Assembly (NCBI GenBank): GCA_002375765.1
Contig: DFMV01000005.1
Location: forward strand, 56,401 to 120,400
Source of the DNA: Rhizobiales bacterium UBA3584
GTDB taxonomy: Bacteria > Pseudomonadota > Alphaproteobacteria > Rhizobiales > Devosiaceae
DNA length: 64,000 bases
Direction of reading: 5' to 3'
Both the position numbers and the translations under genes were made by a program. The notes under the pieces are model-generated. The model did no database searches and was not told the DNA's origin. It saw nothing but the letters and a program-made list of their open reading frames with translations. Below, piece after piece: positions 33,627 through 41,943 of this stretch. Positions within the stretch are counted from its first letter, which is position 1; each line of letters starts with the position of its first letter.

Positions 33627-35257
33627 GATATGGCGGCTGGATCGAAACCGGTCCCACATTCGATAATGGCAAAGCCGTTGCCTTCGAGCTGGAGCGCATT
33701 TCCCTGCAGTGCAACACCGTTTGAAACGTGAGCCAGTGTCGCCAAGTCGGGCAGTCCCCTGATTGAGAGGGCGCGGGGCTTGGCGGACAGGTTGAAGACG
33801 CAGACGAGCGCGTCCTGACCGCTATGGCGTGAAAAACCGAGGATCGGTTCCTTGACGTTGTGGAAAGCGATCTCGCCATCGATCAGCGCAGGGTTGTCCT
33901 TACGGTATTTCAGGACGGCTCGATAATAGTGGAGGAGCGAATCCGGATCGGCTTCAAGCGCCGCAACGTTACGCTTCAAATGCGCCCCCTTGACCGGTAG
34001 CCAGGGTTTGACCTCGGAGAACCCTGCATGGATCTCGTCGGTCCATGGCATGGGCGTACGGCAGCCATCACGGCCCTTGTTGTCTGGCCAGAAGCGCAGC
34101 CCCGGCGGATCGGTCAGTTCGGAATATTCCAGTTCGGCTTCGGGCAATCCAAGCTCTTCGCCCTGATAGATGCAAGCGGAGCCCTTGAGCGAGAGCAGCA
34201 GGGCTGCCGATTGCCGCCCAAGAGAATCCGGGGTGACTGCGTGGGCCTCCCAGCGGGAAATGTGCCGATTCACGTCGTGGTTGGAGAAACTCCAGCACGG
34301 CCAGCCATCAGGAGCGCCCGCAAAGAATTTTTCAACCCGCGAACGAAAATGGCGCGGCGTGAATGTGGGGCCGAGCATGTCGAACGAATAGCACATGTGC
34401 AAAAGATCGTCACCGGCGGTATAGGCCGCCATGATTTCGATGGCCCGATGGGCCTCGCCCACCTCGCCAACCGTGGTCGTACCGGGGAACTCATCAAGCA
34501 GGGCCCGCACGCGCTTGAGAAAATCGATGTTTTCCGGGCGGTTCTTGGAGAACTTATGGAACTGCATACCGTAGGGGTCGGCTTCGAGCGGGGTTTCCTT
34601 TTCCCTCGGCGCCGGCGGGTTGGAGCGCAGTTTCTTGTCGTGGAAATAGTAATTTACGGTGTCGAATCGGAAGCCATCGACACCGCGCTCGAGCCAGAAG
34701 CGCATAGCTGCCAGCACTGCGTCCTGCACATGCGGATTGTGGAAATTGAGGTCTGGTTGGGAAATCAGGAAATTGTGCAGGTAGTACTGCCGGCGCGTGC
34801 CGTTCCATTCCCAGGCTGGGCCGCCGAACACCGACGGCCAATTGTTGGGCGGGGAGCCGTCGTCCTGGGGATCGACCCAGACATACCAGTCCGAACGTGG
34901 ATTGGTGCGCGAGGATTTGGATTCGATGAACCAGGGATGCTTGTCGGATGTGTGGCTGACCACCTGGTCGATTACCACCTTGAGGCCGAGTTCGTGAGCT
35001 TTTTCGATCAGCGCATCGAAATCGTCAAGTGTGCCAAACAGCGGATCAATGTCGGTATAGTTGGAAACGTCATACCCCATGTCGGCCATCGGCGAGGTGA
35101 AGATCGGCGAAAGCCAGATCGCATCCACGCCCAGCGAGGCGACATGCTCGAGCCTGTCGAGGATGCCCCGCAGATCGCCGATCCCATCGCCGTTGCTGTC
35201 CTGAAAGGAGCGCGGGTAAATCTGATAGATCACCCCGCCGCGCCACCACTCGCTCAT
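33605..35257 (-). CDS. Second alpha-glucosidase, GH13 family
   Basis: The 550-residue protein is a close paralogue of the aglA product, sharing long blocks such as VIYQIYPRSFQD, GVDAIWLSP.FTSPM and RGVDGFR.DTVN. Catalytic residues are in place: nucleophile Asp199 (DGFRFDT), acid/base Glu265 (TTVGEVGE) and the FSNHD aspartate. The differences concentrate in the loop after the nucleophile (KETPLEADPYGMQFHKFS here), which can alter substrate choice. No transporter or regulator adjoins it and no AglR-type operator is visible upstream. The start at 35257 is favoured because conserved sequence begins at once; 35302 is also possible. Confidence 0.92.
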   Translation of the reverse strand: MSEWWRGGVIYQIYPRSFQDSNGDGIGDLRGILDRLEHVASLGVDAIWLSPIFTSPMADMGYDVSNYTDIDPLFGTLDDFDALIEKAHELGLKVVIDQVVSHTSDKHPWFIESKSSRTNPRSDWYVWVDPQDDGSPPNNWPSVFGGPAWEWNGTRRQYYLHNFLISQPDLNFHNPHVQDAVLAAMRFWLERGVDGFRFDTVNYYFHDKKLRSNPPAPREKETPLEADPYGMQFHKFSKNRPENIDFLKRVRALLDEFPGTTTVGEVGEAHRAIEIMAAYTAGDDLLHMCYSFDMLGPTFTPRHFRSRVEKFFAGAPDGWPCWSFSNHDVNRHISRWEAHAVTPDSLGRQSAALLLSLKGSACIYQGEELGLPEAELEYSELTDPPGLRFWPDNKGRDGCRTPMPWTDEIHAGFSEVKPWLPVKGAHLKRNVAALEADPDSLLHYYRAVLKYRKDNPALIDGEIAFHNVKEPILGFSRHSGQDALVCVFNLSAKPRALSIRGLPDLATLAHVSNGVALQGNALQLEGNGFAIIECGTGFDPAAISLTLSKG

Positions 35258-35362
35258 ATGATATTCTCCAGATCGTTCAATAAGGCTGTCGGTTTCAGGC
35301 AACGGGCCACGTCCTAGAAGAGTTGCACCGCGCGGCGGCGCATAAACAAGGAGAGTTTAAAC

Positions 35363-35713
35363 ATGCCTCATATTCTCAGAGCGACGGACCGTCCCGAAGG
35401 GGCGTCCAGAACGATCAAGTTCGAGGGCGGCGAATATGGTGCCGACGTTTCGTTTTTTGCGGTGGTCGCAGAACCGGGGAAGCGGGTGGGACTGCATATT
35501 CACCCCTATTCCGAGACCTGGATGGTGCAGGAAGGCACCGTGCGCTTTGTAGCCGGAAGCCAGACCGTCGAGGCCGGGTCCGGTGACATCATGGTTGTCG
35601 AACCCGAGACGCCGCACGGGTTCGAAAATATCGGGGACGGCCTGCTCAGGATGATGTGCATCCATGACGGGCCGCATATCATCCAGACCTTTCTCGATCC
35701 TGCCGACGACTAG
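35363..35713 (+). CDS. Cupin-domain protein
   Basis: This is a single-domain beta-barrel protein of 116 residues with both cupin motifs: GLHIHPYSETWMVQEGTVRFVAG (metal ligands His, His, Glu) and GDIMVVEPETPHGFENIG (His). Small cupins of this type are isomerases, dioxygenases or binding proteins; no specific function can be assigned. A purine-rich site (AAGGAGAG) lies upstream of the ATG. It is divergent from the alpha-glucosidase and convergent with the YegP-like gene. Confidence 0.88.
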   Translation: MPHILRATDRPEGASRTIKFEGGEYGADVSFFAVVAEPGKRVGLHIHPYSETWMVQEGTVRFVAGSQTVEAGSGDIMVVEPETPHGFENIGDGLLRMMCIHDGPHIIQTFLDPADD

Positions 35714-35719
35714 GCCGCG

Positions 35720-35896
35720 TCAGGTCTGGTCGTCGAGCCCTGCGTCGGGAGCATTCTTGCGAATGGACTCGATTGCGCTCTGGGCAGAGGCCTTGGCCTT
35801 ATAGCCCTCTGAGGAGAACATCACTTCCCCGTTGGACGCCCGAAAGCGGAACCGGAACTCTCCGGCCTTGTCCTTGTAAACCTCGAACTTGTACAT
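35720..35896 (-). CDS. YegP-like DUF1508 protein
   Basis: The 58-residue protein matches a single DUF1508 unit: MYKFEVYKDKAGEFRFRFRASNGEVMFSSEGYKAKASAQSAIES. E. coli YegP carries two such units and is uncharacterised. The ATG at 35896 starts the conserved domain exactly; the frame is open further upstream only because of GC-rich sequence. It converges with the cupin gene six bases away. Function unknown. Confidence 0.88.
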   Translation of the reverse strand: MYKFEVYKDKAGEFRFRFRASNGEVMFSSEGYKAKASAQSAIESIRKNAPDAGLDDQT

Positions 35897-35964
35897 CTTT
35901 GTGCTCCCTCGATGCCCGACGGCGAGCGCTCGAAGACGTCGCCGCTTTTTCATCTACCAGCCTA

Positions 35965-35985
35965 CAATTGCCCAAAACAATTGTG
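35965..35985. promoter_or_regulatory. Inverted repeat upstream of the ATP-grasp operon
   Basis: ACAATTG-CCCAAAA-CAATTGT is a perfect 7-bp inverted repeat in the divergent region between the YegP-like gene and the ATP-grasp gene. It could be an operator; no family is recognised. The rest of the intergenic stretch (35897-36124) shows nothing else. Confidence 0.35.
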
Positions 35986-36124
35986 CAGGCAAGCCGGGGA
36001 ATATCCGACCGTTAGGCACTATTATTGCCGTTGCTCACGGGAGCGCTGGACGACGCAAAATAAATATGCACCAATGAGATATGCGTCGGGAAGGTCGCAC
36101 ACTGTCATCGCACAAAGAAGGCGT

Positions 36125-37546
36125 ATGAGCGAAGCAAAGTATTTCGACGAGATGCTCAATGCGGACGGATCAGTCCGCGAACCTTACCGCATATTGGGTG
36201 AGTGGCTGGACGGACAGCCCAAGCAAGCCCTCAAGCAATTGTCGCAAGATGCAGAAACGATCTTCCGTCGTTTAGGCATTACTTTTGCAGTCTATGGCTC
36301 AAACGAGTCGACCGAGCGACTGATCCCGTTCGATGTGATCCCCCGGGTGATCGCCGCGCAGGAATGGCGCCGCTTGGAAAAGGGAATCGAGCAGCGCGTC
36401 AAGGCGCTCAACATGTTCCTGTGGGATCTCTATCACGGCCAGGACATCATCCGCGCAGGGCGTGTTCCGGAAAAGCTGATCATCCAGAACGAAGCTTTTT
36501 GCCCGCAGATGATGGGGCTAAACCCGCCCAAGGGGATTTATTCCCACATCATCGGTGTCGATATCGTGCGCACCGGACCTGACGACTTTTATGTGCTCGA
36601 GGACAATCTGCGCACGCCTTCGGGCGTCTCCTACATGCTGGAAGACCGTGAAGCGATGATGCATCTGGTCCCAGATCTGTTTCACAAGCTCAAGGTCGCA
36701 CCGGTCGAAACCTATCCGGAAAACCTGCGCCGCACGATGGAAAGCGTTGCGCCGGACAATTGCACGGGCAATCCCAATCTCGTCGTGCTGACACCGGGCA
36801 TCTACAATTCAGCCTATTTCGAGCATTCGTTTCTTGCCGACCAGATGGGCGCCACCCTTTGCGAAGGGCAGGATCTGTTTGTTGATGGAGGCAAGGTCTA
36901 TATGCGAACCACGTTGGGGCCGCAGCGCGTCGACGTGATCTATCGCAGGATCGATGATGATTACATCGATCCTCTGACGTTCAAGGCCGATTCCATGCTC
37001 GGCGTGGCCGGGCTGTTCGATGCCTATCGGGCCGGCAACGTGACACTGATCAACGCGCCGGGTACGGGGATTGCCGACGACAAGGCGGTCTATACCTACC
37101 TGCCCCAGATCATAGAATTCTATCTGGGCGAAAAGCCGATCCTGAAAAACGTGCCCACCTATAATTGCACCAGCGACAGCGAACGCGCTTACGTGCTGGA
37201 AAATCTCGAGCATCTGGTGGTCAAGGAAGTTCACGGCTCGGGCGGATACGGCATGCTGGTCGGCCCGGCCTCGACCAAAAAGCAGAGGACCGAATTTTCC
37301 GAAAAGATCAAGGCGCGGCCCGACAATTACATCGTCCAGCCGACGTTGGCGCTTTCGACCTGCCCGACTTTTGTGAGCAAGGGAATCGCGCCGCGCCATG
37401 TCGATCTGCGGCCCTTCGTTCTGGTCGGCGACAAGATCAGAATTACACCTGGCGGGCTGACGCGGGTCGCGCTCAAGCAAGGATCATTGGTGGTCAATTC
37501 CTCGCAAGGGGGTGGCACCAAGGACACCTGGGTGCTCGAAGAATGA
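36125..37546 (+). CDS. Circularly permuted ATP-grasp type 2 protein
   Basis: The 473-residue protein belongs to the permuted ATP-grasp family (DUF404/DUF407), predicted to form peptide-type amide bonds using ATP. Key blocks are RFLGITFAVYG-like (RRLGITFAVYG), FDVIPRVI, VLEDNLRTPSGVSYMLEDR, VVLTPGIYNSAYFEHSFLADQMGA, LINAPGTGIADDKAVYTYLP and HVDLRPFVLVGDKIRITPGGLTRVAL. The ATG at 36125 is followed by SEAKYFDEM, the usual start; the upstream open frame is not protein-like. It overlaps the next gene by four bases (ATGA). With the alpha-E and transglutaminase-like genes it forms a well-known but functionally unproven operon. Confidence 0.93.
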   Translation: MSEAKYFDEMLNADGSVREPYRILGEWLDGQPKQALKQLSQDAETIFRRLGITFAVYGSNESTERLIPFDVIPRVIAAQEWRRLEKGIEQRVKALNMFLWDLYHGQDIIRAGRVPEKLIIQNEAFCPQMMGLNPPKGIYSHIIGVDIVRTGPDDFYVLEDNLRTPSGVSYMLEDREAMMHLVPDLFHKLKVAPVETYPENLRRTMESVAPDNCTGNPNLVVLTPGIYNSAYFEHSFLADQMGATLCEGQDLFVDGGKVYMRTTLGPQRVDVIYRRIDDDYIDPLTFKADSMLGVAGLFDAYRAGNVTLINAPGTGIADDKAVYTYLPQIIEFYLGEKPILKNVPTYNCTSDSERAYVLENLEHLVVKEVHGSGGYGMLVGPASTKKQRTEFSEKIKARPDNYIVQPTLALSTCPTFVSKGIAPRHVDLRPFVLVGDKIRITPGGLTRVALKQGSLVVNSSQGGGTKDTWVLEE

Positions 37547-38490
37547 TGCTGGGACGCTCTGCTGCCAATCTGTTCTGGATGTCGCGCTATGTCGAGCGGG
37601 CCGAAAACATGGCCCGGCTGCTCGAAGTGGGCTATCGCATGAGTCTGACCGAGCGCAGCGAGGATGGCTCGAGCGAATATTTGCTCTCCATGCTGCAAGC
37701 AGCCGAGGCCGAAGAGGCGTTCAAGAAAAAGCACGATACAGTCGACGTCGCCAGCGTCGCCCATTTCATGCTGTTCGATACCGACAACCCCTCGTCGGTC
37801 AAATCCTGCCTCTTCAACGCGCGGACTAACGCCAAGTCGGTCCGCACCGAAATCACCACCGATATGTGGGAAAGCCTCAACGGCACATGGTTGGAGTTTT
37901 CGCAGGTTCAGCCGCGCTATGTGTTGGGCAACAAGCTCCCCAGTTTTCTGCAATCGGTGAAACAGAGCTCGAACCAGTTTCGCGGCGCGCTGCTCGGCAC
38001 GTTGATGCGCACCGATGGTTTTGCATTTGCGCAGACAGGCGGGTTTATCGAGCGGGCGGATAACACGGCGCGAATTCTAGACGTCAAATATTACGTCCTC
38101 TTGCCGCGCTCCTCCATGGTGGGCGGCGATGTCGATATCCAGCAATGGACGATGATCCTGCGCGCGGCATCGGCGCACCGCGCTTATCGCCATATTTATC
38201 ACGACCGCTACAAGGCCTGGAATATCTCCGATTTTCTTATCTTTAGAAAGGAGATGCCTCGGTCCCTCGCCTTTTGCAGCACTTCTGTGGTGGCCATGCT
38301 GGGGATGCTGGAGCAGATTTACGGCGAGCCGTCGGGTTGTCACGACGAGGCGATCAAGATGGCGCAGTTCCTTACCGCAGGCGACATGAGCAAGGTTTTC
38401 GACCAGGGACTGCACGAATATCTCACCGGCTTTATGGCGGCCAACAACCAGCTTACGAATGCGATTTCGGAAAGTTACAATTTCTACTGA
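37543..38490 (+). CDS. Alpha-E domain protein
   Basis: The 315-residue protein is an all-helical alpha-E (DUF403) domain that always accompanies permuted ATP-grasp enzymes. Marks are the N-terminal LGRSAANLFWMSRYVERAENMARLLEV, NPSSVKSCLFNARTNAKSVRTEITTDMWESLN and ERADNTARILDVKYYVLLP. The start is the ATG overlapping the ATP-grasp stop, followed by another ATG at 37546; either may be used. Biochemical role unknown; probably a partner or substrate-presenting subunit of the ATP-grasp protein. Confidence 0.93.
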   Translation: MMLGRSAANLFWMSRYVERAENMARLLEVGYRMSLTERSEDGSSEYLLSMLQAAEAEEAFKKKHDTVDVASVAHFMLFDTDNPSSVKSCLFNARTNAKSVRTEITTDMWESLNGTWLEFSQVQPRYVLGNKLPSFLQSVKQSSNQFRGALLGTLMRTDGFAFAQTGGFIERADNTARILDVKYYVLLPRSSMVGGDVDIQQWTMILRAASAHRAYRHIYHDRYKAWNISDFLIFRKEMPRSLAFCSTSVVAMLGMLEQIYGEPSGCHDEAIKMAQFLTAGDMSKVFDQGLHEYLTGFMAANNQLTNAISESYNFY

Positions 38491-38502
38491 GGGGGCGGAC
38501 CC

Positions 38503-39315
38503 ATGCGCATATCGATACGCCACGAGTTCCGCTTTGCACTAAGCGAGGGGCTGGCACATGCTGTCCAGCACCTGCTTTTAAGCCCTGTCGAAACGGCATC
38601 GCAATCGGTTGTCGAGTGGTCCATCAAAATGGATGGGATCGAAGCTGCTGCAAGCTTTACCGATGCTTTCGGGAACAAAGCCCACCTTGTCAGCCAACAT
38701 CGCCCTGAAAACGATTTGTTCATTTCGGTTTCGGGTGTCGTGGAGACTACCGATACCAACGGCGTGCTCGGCCGGGTGGCAGGCGAGCCGAATGTATCGC
38801 TCTTCAAACGCTTGACGCCCCAGACCAGGCCGAACGGCAATCTGGTCAACCGGTTGAAGGCGCACGCCAAGGCGGGAATGAGCGGGGTCGAACTCCTACA
38901 CTGGCTGATGAACCGACTGCACGAAGCGCGCGAGACGGCACCCGAAGAGGACGACGATACACCCGAGATTGTGGCGGACGACCATGCTCATGTGTTCGTG
39001 GCCGCTGCACGCGGCGTGGACATTCCGGCGCGGTTCGTCACCGGCTATGTGCTGGCCGAGGATGGCGCGCCGGCGCGGCTGCACGCATGGGCGGAAGCCT
39101 GGGATGACGGGCTGGGCTGGATCGGGTTCGACCCGTCAGCCAATCTGTGCCCGACGCCGGCCTATGTGAGAATTGCCTGCGGACTGGACGCGGAAACGAC
39201 GGCGCCGGTCCGGCTGGCGCCAGAACTTGCCCGCAGGACCGAAGACACGATCCGGATTGCCCAGGTCATGGTGAACCAGCAGCAACAGCAGCAGTCAGGC
39301 GCCCAGGAGCAGTAG
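38503..39315 (+). CDS. Transglutaminase-like protein lacking the catalytic cysteine
   Basis: The 270-residue protein has the N-terminal beta domain and the transglutaminase-like core of the operon partner of ATP-grasp/alpha-E genes. The motif that normally reads G-V-C-x-D-x-A-H is IVADDHAHVFVAAARGVDIPARFVTGY, so the catalytic Cys is Ala158. His194 (LHAWAEAW) and Asp210 (GFDPSANLC) of the triad are kept. The protein is therefore probably not a peptidase by the usual mechanism and may bind or regulate. It lies 12 bases after the alpha-E gene. The C-terminus has a short poly-Gln run, and the last 21 bases overlap the convergent AEC gene. Confidence 0.88.
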   Translation: MRISIRHEFRFALSEGLAHAVQHLLLSPVETASQSVVEWSIKMDGIEAAASFTDAFGNKAHLVSQHRPENDLFISVSGVVETTDTNGVLGRVAGEPNVSLFKRLTPQTRPNGNLVNRLKAHAKAGMSGVELLHWLMNRLHEARETAPEEDDDTPEIVADDHAHVFVAAARGVDIPARFVTGYVLAEDGAPARLHAWAEAWDDGLGWIGFDPSANLCPTPAYVRIACGLDAETTAPVRLAPELARRTEDTIRIAQVMVNQQQQQQSGAQEQ

Positions 39316-40230
39316 CCAGCCGGTTATCGTGAAGACCGAAAGCACCGTCGAGAGCAGGATGGTGTTGGCGGCGACGTCCATGGCCCGGTTGTAGTAGGTT
39401 GCAAAAATGTAGACGTTGATCCCTGCAGGCATTGCGGCCAGGAGGACACCATAACGGGCGAGGTGCGGGTCTACACCGAGAATTGGCACCATGACGATCC
39501 ATGCGATGGCCGGATGAACCACCAGTTGCATGGAGGTGGTCATCAACGCCTGTGCCCAGGTCTCGCCAAGCCTGTATTCATTGAGAGCGCCACCGAGGCC
39601 GAACAGGGCGACGGGCATAACCGTTCCGGCCAACAAGAGCGTGACTTCGTCCGCGACCCCGGACAGTTGGAGCCCGAAAAGATTGGCCAAGAGCCCGAGC
39701 GCGATACCGATAAGAATGGGATTGGCCAGTGACTTCTTGAGCCCCTGAAACAGCGCGACGGAAACCTTGCCGCCATCGCGACGCGCCAGTTCCATGACGA
39801 ACATACCAACTGTCATCAACACCGGCGCATGAAGCCCGATTATGGAATAGACGATCGGCATCGCCTCGTCGCCGTAGGCACGCTGCATGATCGGGATGCC
39901 CACCAGAACGGTGTTGGTAAACATCGCCGAAAAGCCCACGGCAACCGCTTCGCCCGGTCTGCGCTTGAACACTCTGGCTGCGCCGACAGCGCCCAATGCA
40001 AGAACCGACAACGCGCCCAAGTAGAAGGGGCCGATAATCGAAGGATTGAATGCTGCGGAAAAATCCACATCGATCATCGCTCTGAACAGAAGGCAGGGCG
40101 TGGCGAAATTGTTAACGTAGGCAATCAACCCGCCAACGCCGGCGCGCGGATAGAACTTGACTCTGACGGCGAGGTATCCGAGCCCGATCAGAATAAAGAC
40201 AGGGGCGATGACGTTCAGAACGGAAAGCAT
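39295..40230 (-). CDS. AEC-family permease (auxin efflux carrier type)
   Basis: The 311-residue inner-membrane protein has ten hydrophobic segments in the AEC layout, beginning VLNVIAPVFILIGLGYLAVR and with the duplicated NFATPCLLF and the C-terminal GVLLAAMPAGINVYIFATYYNRAMDVAANTILLST. Bacterial members export or import malonate, malate or amino-acid-like anions; substrate unknown here. The ATG at 40230 is preferred over the frame's first start at 40290 because the first helix follows directly. Its 3' end overlaps that of the transglutaminase-like gene. Confidence 0.9.
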   Translation of the reverse strand: MLSVLNVIAPVFILIGLGYLAVRVKFYPRAGVGGLIAYVNNFATPCLLFRAMIDVDFSAAFNPSIIGPFYLGALSVLALGAVGAARVFKRRPGEAVAVGFSAMFTNTVLVGIPIMQRAYGDEAMPIVYSIIGLHAPVLMTVGMFVMELARRDGGKVSVALFQGLKKSLANPILIGIALGLLANLFGLQLSGVADEVTLLLAGTVMPVALFGLGGALNEYRLGETWAQALMTTSMQLVVHPAIAWIVMVPILGVDPHLARYGVLLAAMPAGINVYIFATYYNRAMDVAANTILLSTVLSVFTITGWLLLLGA

Positions 40231-40350
40231 GCGCAAGGCTTTGGCAAGGCGGGACAAAACTAAAAGACATGGAAAGACCGAGCGCGTCAATCTTTACGCC
40301 TCGGGCTGTTTGAGGCACGGTCCATTGCAATCGATAATGGAGGAGACGCG

Positions 40351-41841
40351 ATGGGGAGCCATATTCTGGCCATCGACCAGGGCACGACGTCAAGCCGGGC
40401 ACTGATTTTTGACGAGGCCATGAAAGTTGTCGGTCAGGGTCAGAAGGAGTTCCGACAGCACTTTCCCCAAAGCGGCTGGGTCGAACACGATCCCGAAGAC
40501 ATATGGGAATCGGTTATTTTTTCCACGCGCGCAGCGCTGAAGCAGGCCCGGCTGAAAGGCGAAGATATTGCGGCCATCGGGATCACCAACCAGCGTGAAA
40601 CAACACTGGTGTGGGACCGGAAGACCGGCAGACCCATTCACAGGGCCATCGTCTGGCAGGACCGCAGGACGTCCGATATCTGCAATCAACTCAAATCAGC
40701 CGGCAAAGAAACCCTTGTCACCCAAAAGACCGGCCTGCTGCTCGATCCCTATTTTTCCGGCACGAAGATCAAATGGCTGCTTGATACGGTCGAAGACGCG
40801 CGAGGGAAGGCCGAGGCGGGGGAATTGGCGTTCGGGACCGTCGACACCTACCTAATCTGGCGACTGACTGGTGGCGCCGTGCACGCGACAGACGCCACCA
40901 ATGCCAGCCGTACGCTGCTTTTCAACATCGAAAAGGGCGCGTGGGACGACGAGTTGCTTGCGCTGTTGGAAGTGCCAGCCGCCATGCTGCCGGACGTCCT
41001 CGATTGCGACGACGATTTCGGACATACCGAGCCGGAGATCTTTGGCAAGCCCATTCCCATTCGTGGCGTTGCCGGCGATCAGCATGCGGCGGTGATCGGA
41101 CAGGCCTGCTTTGCGCCGGGCATGATCAAAGCGACCTACGGCACCGGTTGTTTTGCCGTGCTCAATACCGGCGACACGCTCGTGCGGTCGCAGAACCGGC
41201 TGCTGACGACCATTGCGTACCGGCTGGGCGGCAAAACGACATACGCGCTGGAGGGCTCGATCTTTGTGGCCGGAGCGGCGGTGCAATGGCTGCGCGACGG
41301 GCTCAAGATCATCGGCAAGGCGTCTGACTCGGGGAGGCTCGCGATCGGCGCGGATGCCAATCAGGACGTCTATCTGGTACCGGCCTTTGTCGGGTTGGGA
41401 GCGCCCTACTGGGATGCTGAGGCGCGGGGCGCCATGTTTGGACTGACACGCAATACCGGACCGGAGGAATTCGCCAAGGCAGCACTGGAAGCCGTCTGTT
41501 ATCAGACCGCCGACCTGCTCGACGCAATGCACAAGGACTGGAATGGCCATGCAGCGGCAACAGTACTCCGAGTCGACGGCGGTATGGTCGCGTCGGACTA
41601 TACCATGCAGTTTCTCGCTGACATCCTCGATGCACCGGTCGATCGCCCGCACATGCTCGAAACCACGGTTCTGGGTGCAGCATGGCTGGCCGGACAGGCC
41701 ATCGGACTATGGCCGGATCAGGAGGCGTTTTCCAGAAGCTGGGCGCTTGAGCGTCAGTTCGTGCCTGAAATCGACAGCGCGTTGCGCGAGAAAAAGCTGG
41801 CCGGTTGGCGCGATGCGGTCAGACGCACACTGTCCGGATGA
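40351..41841 (+). CDS. glpK: Glycerol kinase
   Basis: GlpK phosphorylates glycerol to glycerol-3-phosphate in the cytoplasm. The 496-residue protein has [17 protein letters not shown] (phosphate loop), [70 protein letters not shown] and [21 protein letters not shown], all intact. An ATG with GGAGGAG-type ribosome site upstream is clear. It is monocistronic; no glpD or transporter gene adjoins it in this window. Confidence 0.97.
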   Translation: MGSHILAIDQGTTSSRALIFDEAMKVVGQGQKEFRQHFPQSGWVEHDPEDIWESVIFSTRAALKQARLKGEDIAAIGITNQRETTLVWDRKTGRPIHRAIVWQDRRTSDICNQLKSAGKETLVTQKTGLLLDPYFSGTKIKWLLDTVEDARGKAEAGELAFGTVDTYLIWRLTGGAVHATDATNASRTLLFNIEKGAWDDELLALLEVPAAMLPDVLDCDDDFGHTEPEIFGKPIPIRGVAGDQHAAVIGQACFAPGMIKATYGTGCFAVLNTGDTLVRSQNRLLTTIAYRLGGKTTYALEGSIFVAGAAVQWLRDGLKIIGKASDSGRLAIGADANQDVYLVPAFVGLGAPYWDAEARGAMFGLTRNTGPEEFAKAALEAVCYQTADLLDAMHKDWNGHAAATVLRVDGGMVASDYTMQFLADILDAPVDRPHMLETTVLGAAWLAGQAIGLWPDQEAFSRSWALERQFVPEIDSALREKKLAGWRDAVRRTLSG

Positions 41842-41943
41842 TAATGTTCTGCCATTCCGCCTAAAAAAGAAAACCGAATTGTTTCTCACTGCTTTCCAAT
41901 ACAGGCTGGCATCGAATAGAGTGCGCCGTGGACTGAGCGGAGG

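Noticed and set aside
39280..39300. Glutamine run at the end of the transglutaminase-like gene as a repeat expansion
   Set aside because: Only six CAG/CAA codons; too short to be called a repeat feature.
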